DNA from: Nordella sp. HKS 07
GTDB lineage: Bacteria > Pseudomonadota > Alphaproteobacteria > Rhizobiales > Aestuariivirgaceae
Assembly (NCBI RefSeq): GCF_011046735.1
Contig: NZ_CP049258.1
Location: 5,784,001-5,848,000 of the forward strand
DNA: 64,000 nt
Direction of reading: 5' to 3'
The position numbers and the translations under genes were made by a program. Of this stretch, positions 55,831 through 64,000 are shown piece by piece. The notes under the pieces were generated by a model. It saw nothing but the letters and a program-made list of their open reading frames with translations. It had not been told where the DNA came from and did not search any database. Every line of letters begins with the position of its first letter. The stretch's first letter is position 1.

Positions 55831-58254
55831 ATGAGTCTGATCGATCTCCGCTTCCGCTATGCCGTGGCTGTATTCTGCGGTTTCCTCGTCTTCACGCTGC
55901 AGGCACTTGCCTTCGATCAGGCCATTCTGGGCCAGGCCGAGCGGGCGGCGGTATCGCTCAAGCAGGATTTGACCCGCATCCAGAACGAGCTATCGCTGCC
56001 GACGCTCACCTCCGACCAGCTCACCGATTTCCGCCGCCAGCTCGACGATGTCCGCGCCACATCGGTGCGCCAGTCCGAGAGCCTGAGAGGACCGCTTGTC
56101 GAGGTCGACCAGCAACTCAAGAGCATCGGGCCAGCTCCCGCCGACGGCACGAGCGAGCCGTCGGCCATCGCCGACCGGCGCACGGAATTGCAGAGTAGTC
56201 TGAATCGGATCAAGGCGGCGCAGGCGCAGCTCGATCTCGTCACCGTCGAGGCCGACCAGCAGATCGCCCGCGTCGCGCAATTGCAGCGCGATCAGTTTTT
56301 CAGCCGCCTGTTGGAGCGCACGGGATCAGTTCTATCACCGTCCTTCTGGTATGACGGTCTCACCGGCTCCGCGACTTTCTTCTCCAGGCTCAGCCAGCTT
56401 CTCGTCAACTGGTGGAAAGAAATCTCGCAGACCGGCGACCTCAGCGTCCTCTTTATCGTGCCGCTGATTCTGGGCGGGCTGGTCGTTCTCTATCACCAGA
56501 TTCGACGTTGGTTCATGCGCCGCTTCGGCAGCAGCCTGTTCGTGCGCAGCAGACCCCCGGACGACACCGATCGCCTGTGGCGCATTGTGCGCGGCGCCGT
56601 TTTTGCTGGTCTCTCCATCCTGGCTCTGTTCATCGCGTTTTACCTGAGCTTCGGTGCGGCCGGATTCTTGACCCCGCGGTTTGCCCAGTTCGTCTCGGCT
56701 TTTTCCGATCTGTTGATCACACCGGCGATCTTCGGCACGCTCGTCTACCGGATGGCGGCGCCGATCAACCCGGCCTACAGGGTGCTCAATCTCGATGACA
56801 AGGCGGCGGGTCGTTTCGCGTTTCTGACGACGCTTGCGGTCGTGCTCTCGGTGTTGAAGGACTCTTTTACTGAGATAGCTGCCGTCCTCTATCTGCCGTC
56901 CACCTTCATGGCGGCGCAGGGGGCGTCGGTCGCCATTGGCCTTATCGTCGTCATAGCGGCTATCCTCTTCATTGCCCGCAACCAGGAAGGATTGCCGAAG
57001 ACCGCGCATGACGGGGCGATCTATTTTACCTGGGCAAGAAAGTTCGGACCGCCGATCTGGCTCCTGCTGCTTGTCGCCACGGTCGCCCTCTGTCTCGGTT
57101 ATATCGCGCTGGCCGGATTCATCGCCGAGCAGATCGTCGACACTTCGCTCCTGATCGTCACCTTGCTGCTCGTCCATCACCTGACCGACGCGCTGGTGGT
57201 GTCGGGTCTCGATAGCGGCTCGAGCTTCGGCCAGTTCCTGCGCAGGATTACCGGGCTCGGCGAGCGCGGCGTCGCGCGCCTGAGCACGGTATTCCGCACC
57301 TTCATAGACCTGGCCCTCGTCCTCGTCGGCCTGCCGCTCCTGTTCTTGAACTGGACAGTCACCTGGGTCAGCTTCTCGAGCTTGCTCGACCGGGCCTTCG
57401 ACACGTTCAAGGTCGGCAACATCAGCTTCTCGCTATCGAGCATAGCTCTCATCATCACCGTCCTGGTCTGCGGCTTCCTGCTCACCAAGATCGTGACCCG
57501 CTGGCTCAATGCCCGCGTTCTCTCTCAGACCCAGATCGACAGCGGCGTACGCGACTCGGTTGTGAAAGGCGCCAATTACGCCGGTTATGTCGCCGCAGCC
57601 GGCTTTGCGCTTTCTGCCGCGGGTCTAGATTTTTCAAATCTCGCCATCGTCGCCGGCGCACTAGGCGTCGGCATCGGTTTCGGTCTGCAGTCGATCGTCA
57701 ACAATTTTCTATCCGGCCTCATTCTGCTGGCCGAGCGTCCGGTCAGGGCGGGTGATTGGGTCGACATCAAGGGCTCGGAAGGGATCATCAAGCAGATCAA
57801 TGTTCGCTCGACCGAGATCGAGACCTTCGACAACTGCTCCATCATCGTGCCGAACTCGCTGCTCATCACCGAGCCGGTCAAGAACTGGACGCATCGCGAC
57901 ACGATCGGCCGTTTCGTGGTGACGGTGCCCGCTTCGGTGAGCGCCGACCCGGTCGAGGTCAGGGATATCATTCTCAAGGCGGCCAAGGATCACGCTTTGG
58001 TGCTCTATCATCCCGAGCCCACTGTCACGCTCCGCGACTTCGGCCAGAACGGCTACATATTCGACCTCAAGGCCTATGTCGGCGACATTACCAGCGGCGC
58101 CAGCGTGGCGAGCGACATCCGGTTCTCCATTCTCGCGGCCTTCCAGGAGAACGGCATTCAACTGCCGCGCGCCTTCGCCGATGTGAGGGTCGGTGAGTCC
58201 GATGTGCCGGCGAGCCAGCCGGCAAGGACAACCGCGAAGCCGGCCAAGGCATGA
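55831..58254 (+). CDS. Large mechanosensitive channel, MscS family with DUF3772 N-terminus
   Basis: An 807-residue inner-membrane channel. A signal peptide (VAVFCGFLVFTLQALA-F) is followed by a coiled periplasmic domain of about 150 residues (DQAILGQAERAAVSLKQDLT to about 160) resembling DUF3772. About 10 helices come next, ending in the MscS pore helix and beta domain: GALGVGIGFGLQSIVNNFLS, LILLAERPVRAGDWVDIKGS and INVRSTEIETFDNCSIIVPN. It opens under membrane tension on osmotic down-shock. It is divergent from the LacI operon. Its stop overlaps the next start (ATGA). Confidence 0.92.
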   Translation: MSLIDLRFRYAVAVFCGFLVFTLQALAFDQAILGQAERAAVSLKQDLTRIQNELSLPTLTSDQLTDFRRQLDDVRATSVRQSESLRGPLVEVDQQLKSIGPAPADGTSEPSAIADRRTELQSSLNRIKAAQAQLDLVTVEADQQIARVAQLQRDQFFSRLLERTGSVLSPSFWYDGLTGSATFFSRLSQLLVNWWKEISQTGDLSVLFIVPLILGGLVVLYHQIRRWFMRRFGSSLFVRSRPPDDTDRLWRIVRGAVFAGLSILALFIAFYLSFGAAGFLTPRFAQFVSAFSDLLITPAIFGTLVYRMAAPINPAYRVLNLDDKAAGRFAFLTTLAVVLSVLKDSFTEIAAVLYLPSTFMAAQGASVAIGLIVVIAAILFIARNQEGLPKTAHDGAIYFTWARKFGPPIWLLLLVATVALCLGYIALAGFIAEQIVDTSLLIVTLLLVHHLTDALVVSGLDSGSSFGQFLRRITGLGERGVARLSTVFRTFIDLALVLVGLPLLFLNWTVTWVSFSSLLDRAFDTFKVGNISFSLSSIALIITVLVCGFLLTKIVTRWLNARVLSQTQIDSGVRDSVVKGANYAGYVAAAGFALSAAGLDFSNLAIVAGALGVGIGFGLQSIVNNFLSGLILLAERPVRAGDWVDIKGSEGIIKQINVRSTEIETFDNCSIIVPNSLLITEPVKNWTHRDTIGRFVVTVPASVSADPVEVRDIILKAAKDHALVLYHPEPTVTLRDFGQNGYIFDLKAYVGDITSGASVASDIRFSILAAFQENGIQLPRAFADVRVGESDVPASQPARTTAKPAKA

Positions 58255-59132
58255 GAGGCATCGACCATCTGGTGCTCTGCGGGCACGATCTCGGTGCAAT
58301 GCGCGACAGCTACACGGCGCTGGGCTTCACGCTGACGCCCGAGGCGCGCCATCCTTTCGGCACCGGCAACAGTCTCATCCAGCTCGAAGGCTGCTTTCTC
58401 GAATTGCTGAGCGTGATCGAGCCGAAGAAGATCACGCAAGCCGGGGCAGGGCACTTCTCCTTCGCCGCCTTCAATCGCGACTTCCTCGAACGCGGCGAAG
58501 GCATGTCGATGCTGGTTCTCGATTCCACCGATGCGCGCGCCGATGTGGCCGCCTTCCGCGCGGCGGGATTGCAGACTTATGAGCCGTTCGATTTTCAGCG
58601 CCAGGCGAAGCTTCCCAGTGGCGAAGAGGTGACTGTCGGCTTCTCACTCGCTTTCGCGACCGATCCGGCGCTGCCGAACATCGCTTTCTTCACTTGCCAG
58701 CAGCATGCGCCCGAACATTTCTGGAAGCCGCACTATCAGCGCCACGCCAACCGCGCCTTGACCATTCTCGATGTGAGCCTTGTTGCCGAGAGACCTGATG
58801 CTCATGCTGCCTTTCTTTCGGCTTTCGCCGGAGTCCCCGCCGAAGCCGTCGCCGGCGGCATCACGCTGCGCACCGCGCGCGGCAACATCAGCTGCATTAC
58901 GCCTCAAGCCTTCGCGCGGAGTTTCGGCCGCGCGCGCGATATGGGACAGGGCCCGCATTTCGGCGGCTTCACCGTCGGCGTGCGCCGGATTGCCAGGCTG
59001 GAGGAGGCGATCAGCGCCCCGGCCTACCAGCTTCGCAAGGATGGCGCTCATCGTGCCGTGCTCTCTGTTGACGTAAACGGTAGCGCTCTTGCGTTTTTTG
59101 CGTTGAACCGGCAAGACGATGAAGATGAGTGA
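58251..59132 (+). CDS. Glyoxalase-like (VOC superfamily) protein
   Basis: A 293-residue protein with a double VOC-like layout. The opening MRGIDHLVLCGHDLGAMRDS and LGFTLTPEARHPFGTGNSLI match the Glyoxalase_3-type domain, with FLELLSVIEPKKI as the next strand and AFFTCQQHAPEHFWKPHYQR later. Conserved His and Glu could bind a metal. The reaction is unknown. It overlaps the MscS gene by 4 bases and the thioesterase gene by 14, so the three are translationally linked; a functional link is not obvious. Confidence 0.82.
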   Translation: MRGIDHLVLCGHDLGAMRDSYTALGFTLTPEARHPFGTGNSLIQLEGCFLELLSVIEPKKITQAGAGHFSFAAFNRDFLERGEGMSMLVLDSTDARADVAAFRAAGLQTYEPFDFQRQAKLPSGEEVTVGFSLAFATDPALPNIAFFTCQQHAPEHFWKPHYQRHANRALTILDVSLVAERPDAHAAFLSAFAGVPAEAVAGGITLRTARGNISCITPQAFARSFGRARDMGQGPHFGGFTVGVRRIARLEEAISAPAYQLRKDGAHRAVLSVDVNGSALAFFALNRQDDEDE

Positions 59133-59562
59133 TGATGAAAGAATCTTGACGCGACGGGAAGAGATCGAGCGCTGGTGGCGTGGCGCCGGCTCGCCCTTCA
59201 ACGAAATCCTCGACATGCGGCTGGTGAGCCTGGGCAATGGCGAAGCGACCTTCGAGGCCGTGCCATCCCCCCGTTTCTACAACCCGCAGCAGCGCTGCCA
59301 CGGCGGCTATGCCGCCACCATGCTCGACAGCGCGATGGGCTGCGCGATCTTTTCCCGGCTCGGCAAGGAAGCCAATTTCGGCACCATCGAACTCAAGGTC
59401 AACTATGTGCGCGGCATCTTTGCCGAAACGGGCCTCTTGACCTGCACCGGGAAAGTCATTCATTTCGGCCGGCGCATCCAGACCGCCGAGGCCCGCATCA
59501 CCGACGCGGCCGGCAAGCTCTATGCGCATGGATCCGGCACTTTTATGGTCTATAACGAATGA
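59119..59562 (+). CDS. PaaI-family hotdog thioesterase
   Basis: A 147-residue hotdog-fold acyl-CoA thioesterase. The motif [20 protein letters not shown] (His-Gly-Gly followed by an acidic helix) and [15 protein letters not shown] are characteristic of PaaI-like enzymes. The start is at 59119 or 59125. Its stop overlaps the kdsA start (ATGA), so it is the last accessory gene before the core block resumes. Acyl-CoA substrate unknown. Confidence 0.9.
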   Translation: MKMSDDERILTRREEIERWWRGAGSPFNEILDMRLVSLGNGEATFEAVPSPRFYNPQQRCHGGYAATMLDSAMGCAIFSRLGKEANFGTIELKVNYVRGIFAETGLLTCTGKVIHFGRRIQTAEARITDAAGKLYAHGSGTFMVYNE

Positions 59563-60395
59563 AACCGAATACCACCGTACAGATCGGCAAGTTGAGCATC
59601 GGCAACAAGCTGCCGCTGACCGTGATCGCGGGTCCCTGCCAGCTCGAAAGCCGTGAGCATGCCTTCATGATGGCGGGCAAGCTCAAGGAGATCGCCCGGA
59701 AGCTCGGGATCGGCCTCGTTTACAAGTCCTCCTTCGACAAGGCGAACCGCACCAGCCTTACCGGCAAGCGCGGCCTTGGCCTCGAAAAGGCGCTTGCCGT
59801 CTTCGCCGACATTCGCAAGGAATTCGATCTGCCGATCCTCACCGACGTCCATGAAAATCATCAGTGCGCGGAGCTTGCACCGGTGGTGGACGTGCTCCAG
59901 ATCCCGGCCTTCCTCTCGCGCCAGACCGATCTCCTCATCGCCGCCGCCCGGACGGGCCGGGTGGTCAATGTGAAGAAGGGACAGTTCCTGGCGCCCTGGG
60001 ACATGAAGAATGTCGCGGCCAAGGTGGTCGAGAGCGGCAATCCCAATGTCATCCTCACCGAGCGCGGCGCTTCCTTCGGCTACAACACACTGGTGAGCGA
60101 CATGCGCTCCCTGCCGATCATGGCCGAGACCGGCTGCCCGGTGGTGTTCGACGCCACTCATTCGGTCCAGCAGCCCGGCGGCCAGGGAACGTCCTCGGGC
60201 GGCGACCGCCGTTTCGTGCCGGTTCTCGCCAAAGCCGCCGTCGCGGTGGGCGTGGCGGGTGTCTTCATCGAGACGCATCAGGATCCCGACAACGCGCCGT
60301 CCGACGGCCCCAATATGGTGCCGCTGGACAAGCTCGAAGCGCTGCTCACCGCACTCCTGGCGCATGACCGGATTGCCAAGGCGGATGCGGCCTAG
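59559..60395 (+). CDS. kdsA: 3-deoxy-8-phosphooctulonate synthase, metal-dependent type
   Basis: A 278-residue enzyme condensing arabinose 5-phosphate with phosphoenolpyruvate to KDO 8-phosphate for lipopolysaccharide. Motifs include [20 protein letters not shown] and [19 protein letters not shown]. The residue in [15 protein letters not shown] is Cys27, where the metal-independent E. coli enzyme has Asn, so this is the metal-dependent class. eno follows after about 100 bases in which I see no clear signal. Confidence 0.96.
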   Translation: MKPNTTVQIGKLSIGNKLPLTVIAGPCQLESREHAFMMAGKLKEIARKLGIGLVYKSSFDKANRTSLTGKRGLGLEKALAVFADIRKEFDLPILTDVHENHQCAELAPVVDVLQIPAFLSRQTDLLIAAARTGRVVNVKKGQFLAPWDMKNVAAKVVESGNPNVILTERGASFGYNTLVSDMRSLPIMAETGCPVVFDATHSVQQPGGQGTSSGGDRRFVPVLAKAAVAVGVAGVFIETHQDPDNAPSDGPNMVPLDKLEALLTALLAHDRIAKADAA

Positions 60396-60494
60396 ACCGG
60401 GGGCGAATGACGCCGGATCCGGGGCCCGGAAGACGGACTTGCAATCGTCATCCGGGGCCAGCATAGAGACGCTCCGACCAGCCAACTGGAGTGA

Positions 60495-62490
<1,996 letters not shown>

Positions 62491-63387
62491 TCAAGCCGCC
62501 GCGCGCGCCTTCAGCCCTTCGATATGCTGATCGATACGCTGCGCCAGGGCGTCCGAGATCGGCACCATGGGCAGTCTGAGCTCCGGACTGTCGATGAGGC
62601 CGGTGCGCCACAGCCAGTGCTTGATCGGCGCGGGATTGGGTTCCTGGAACAACAGCCGCGGCGTGTCGGCATATGCCCGCCAGGCGGCGAGTGCCGCTCG
62701 CTGGTCGCCTTGCCGGAGCAGCATGCGGACATGCGCCAAGGTCTCCGTTCCGACATGAGCGGAAGCGAGAATGCCGCCATCGGCGCCTTGCGTGAGCGCG
62801 GTGTAGAAGAGGGCGTCTTCTCCGGTGAGCACGGAGAAGCCTTGCGGTCTGTGGCGCAGAAGATCGAAGGACTGGCCCGCATCGGCGCAGCAATCCTTCA
62901 CACCGACAATGTTGGGGAGTTCCGCCAGGCGCAGCATCGTTTCATTGCCGAGGTTGACGCCGGTCCGATAAGGGATGTTGTAGATCACGATCGGGCGATC
63001 CGTATTGCCGGCGAGCTGCGCGAAATGCTGGTAGAGGCCGGTCTGCGAGGGGCGCGTGTAATAGGGGCAGGCGATCAGATAGCCATCGACGGCAAGCATC
63101 TGTGTCCGGTGCAGCGCCTTGAGCACCTTCACCGTGGCGCCCCCCGAGAGGCCGAGAAATATCGGCATCTGGCGCTTCGCCTCGGCAAGCTCGGCACGCG
63201 CCACCAGCACGATGCGGTCGGTCTCTTCGTCGCTGAGGCTCAAGCCTTCGCCTGTGGTGGCGCCGAGAATGACGCCGTCGACCGGCTGTGCGGCATAGTG
63301 GCGGATCATCCGGGTGAGCGACGTCTCGTCGAGCTCGCCGTTACGGAAGGGGGTGATCAGCGGGATCCACAGACCCACGATTGTCAT
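62491..63387 (-). CDS. DHDPS/N-acetylneuraminate lyase family protein (second dapA-like gene)
   Basis: A 298-residue class I aldolase-fold protein. WIPLITPFRNGELDETSLTR, GATTGEGLSLSDEETDRIV, ACPYYTRPSQTGLYQHF and the Schiff-base Lys in NIVGVKDCCADAGQSFDLL match the DHDPS/NAL family. The residues differ enough from the dapA at 9091-9972 that it may be a DHDPS isoenzyme or a lyase for another 2-keto acid. The ATG at 63387 has GGAG eight bases upstream; the frame to 63402 is not needed. An intrinsic terminator sits in its leader. Confidence 0.88.
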   Translation of the reverse strand: MTIVGLWIPLITPFRNGELDETSLTRMIRHYAAQPVDGVILGATTGEGLSLSDEETDRIVLVARAELAEAKRQMPIFLGLSGGATVKVLKALHRTQMLAVDGYLIACPYYTRPSQTGLYQHFAQLAGNTDRPIVIYNIPYRTGVNLGNETMLRLAELPNIVGVKDCCADAGQSFDLLRHRPQGFSVLTGEDALFYTALTQGADGGILASAHVGTETLAHVRMLLRQGDQRAALAAWRAYADTPRLLFQEPNPAPIKHWLWRTGLIDSPELRLPMVPISDALAQRIDQHIEGLKARAAA

Positions 63388-63418
63388 GTTTCGTCTCCTC
63401 ATGGGCCGGAGACGGGCA

Positions 63419-63448
63419 ACAAAAAACCCCGTCCAAACCGGCGGGGTT
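63419..63448 (-). terminator. Intrinsic terminator in the leader of the dapA-like gene
   Basis: Read on the minus strand, AACCCCG pairs with CGGGGTT around CCGGTTTGGA, followed by TTTT. It lies 32 bases before the ATG at 63387 and points toward that gene, so it is placed as an attenuator or as the end of a short upstream transcript. Confidence 0.7.
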
Positions 63449-63476
63449 CACTTCGATCTTCTGGCGGCTGTCTACT

Positions 63477-63551
63477 TCACACGCAAGCGATCTTCGTCCC
63501 CCGAATGGGAGATTTTTTCGATTTCGCGTTGATGGTGCGGCAAGCGGCCAT
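63477..63551 (-). CDS. Possible leader peptide (24 aa), Lys-rich
   Basis: An ATG at 63551 opens MAACRTINAKSKKSPIRGTK-IACV and a stop, 29 bases before the terminator. Four of 24 residues are lysine, including a K-S-K-K cluster. If translated it could sense lysine supply through ribosome stalling. Against this, no clear ribosome site precedes the ATG, the upstream frame stays open for some distance, and such short frames arise by chance. Treat as a hypothesis. Confidence 0.25.
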   Translation of the reverse strand: MAACRTINAKSKKSPIRGTKIACV

Positions 63552-63629
63552 GTTCTGAGAATGACCGATCAAGCGCGCGCGGTCAAGGTTGACTTGCTTT
63601 CGAGGTCTTCGCCGGCCTAGCGCGTATCC

Positions 63630-63729
63630 CGGCGACGTAGAATCACGTCGCCGAAAAGGATTCGCGCCAAATCAATATGTTGGAGCAAATCCTTATCGCC
63701 AAAGTCTTCAACTTTGGCGGGATTTGCTC
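63630..63729. repeat. Two palindromes in the gap before the MalT-like gene
   Basis: CGGCGACGT-AGAATC-ACGTCGCCG (63630-63653) is a 9-bp hairpin. Next, GAGCAAATCC (63683-63692) pairs with GGATTTGCTC (63720-63729), enclosing CGCCAAAGT-CTTCA-ACTTTGGCG (63697-63719). The nested pairing is perfect apart from the 4-base TTAT bulge. Neither has a T run. They resemble dispersed palindromes of Hyphomicrobiales. The rest of the 384-base gap holds the terminator and possible leader listed separately. Confidence 0.65.
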
Positions 63730-63771
63730 TAGATCAGGCTCACTTCAGTCCGGTTGGAGAATGAGCCACGG

Positions 63772-64000
63772 ATGTTCATCGAGACCAAGATGCATCCCCC
63801 GCATTTGCGCGGGGCGACGGTGGAGCGACCGCGACTGATCGCCATGCTCGAGGAGGCGACGCAAGGCAGGCTCGCCATCGTCTCCTCGCCGGCCGGGTTC
63901 GGCAAATCGACGCTGCTTGCGCAATGGGCGGTGAAGGCCGCGGTCGGCCGACGCATCGCCTGGCTCTCTGTCGATGCACAGGACAATGACCTCGCCCGCT
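63772..64000 (+). CDS. MalT-like ATP-binding LuxR-family regulator, N-terminal part (continues outside window)
   Basis: The first 76 residues of a protein that runs off the right edge. It starts MFIETKMHPPHLRGATVERP and has a P-loop in IVSSPAGFGKSTLLAQWAV, followed by RIAWLSVDAQDNDL, the usual opening of MalT-type regulators (AAA-like NTPase plus LuxR HTH at the far C-terminus). The HTH itself is not in the window, so the LuxR part is inferred from the family. GGAG lies 12 bases before the ATG. Confidence 0.75.
   Translation, partial: MFIETKMHPPHLRGATVERPRLIAMLEEATQGRLAIVSSPAGFGKSTLLAQWAVKAAVGRRIAWLSVDAQDNDLAR

Overview
The window is GC-rich, densely packed chromosomal DNA from an alphaproteobacterium, most likely of the Hyphomicrobiales (Rhizobiales). 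This rests on gene order (slt/dapA/smpB; pyrB-pyrC-plsY-dprA-topA-rnr; trpEGDC-moaC-moeA-lexA; tpiA, secG, pyrG, kdsA, eno), on perfect GTTC-N7-GTTC LexA boxes of the alphaproteobacterial type in front of lexA, and on palindromic intergenic repeats of a style common in that order. No genus is claimed. No tRNA, rRNA, CRISPR array or intact insertion sequence was seen.

Layout. 1-9000: a partial aminotransferase, a quinone oxidoreductase, a trypsin-like protease whose lipoprotein signal lies in another frame, an envelope cluster (OmpA-like protein with Ig-like repeats, a 42-residue membrane peptide, a membrane-anchored H3TH protein), a frameshifted alpha/beta hydrolase and a lytic transglycosylase. 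9000-13600: dapA and smpB, a decayed group II intron maturase, uracil-DNA glycosylase, a NYN-domain protein, folK and an L,D-transpeptidase. 13800-24160: two minus-strand blocks, topA-rnr-DUF983-NUDIX and pyrB-pyrC-plsY-dprA, covering pyrimidine synthesis, phospholipid synthesis, DNA uptake/topology and RNA decay. 24300-36100: mixed metabolism and transport (ChaC, APC permease, ruvX with two AEC carriers, a metallo-hydrolase, a frameshifted GMC oxidoreductase with a small partner, GNAT, gatCA, a polysaccharide deacetylase). 36200-44830: lexA and the minus-strand run ppiD-trpE-trpG-trpD-trpC-moaC-moeA.

44950-62490 holds the core genes tpiA, secG, pyrG, kdsA and eno on the plus strand. They are interrupted by accessory cargo. 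LysE and LuxR-type genes lie between tpiA and secG. Between pyrG and kdsA lies about 9.5 kb carrying a LacI-controlled set (regulator, amino-acid-type binding protein, an unusually built permease, GH1 beta-glucosidase, SDR), an MscS channel, a glyoxalase-like protein and a thioesterase. The window ends with a second DHDPS-family gene behind a leader containing an intrinsic terminator, and the start of a MalT-like regulator.

Four genes are broken by single-base shifts, three of them clearly at short G/C or mixed homopolymer runs, including the normally essential topA. Homopolymer sequencing or assembly error is therefore the leading explanation, and these loci should be checked against reads before being called pseudogenes. 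I did not find a clearly undescribed system. The best candidates for follow-up are the LacI/PAAT-permease/beta-glucosidase operon, the repeat-rich OmpA cluster, the metal-site-lacking dihydroorotase and the terminator-bearing leader of the dapA paralogue.
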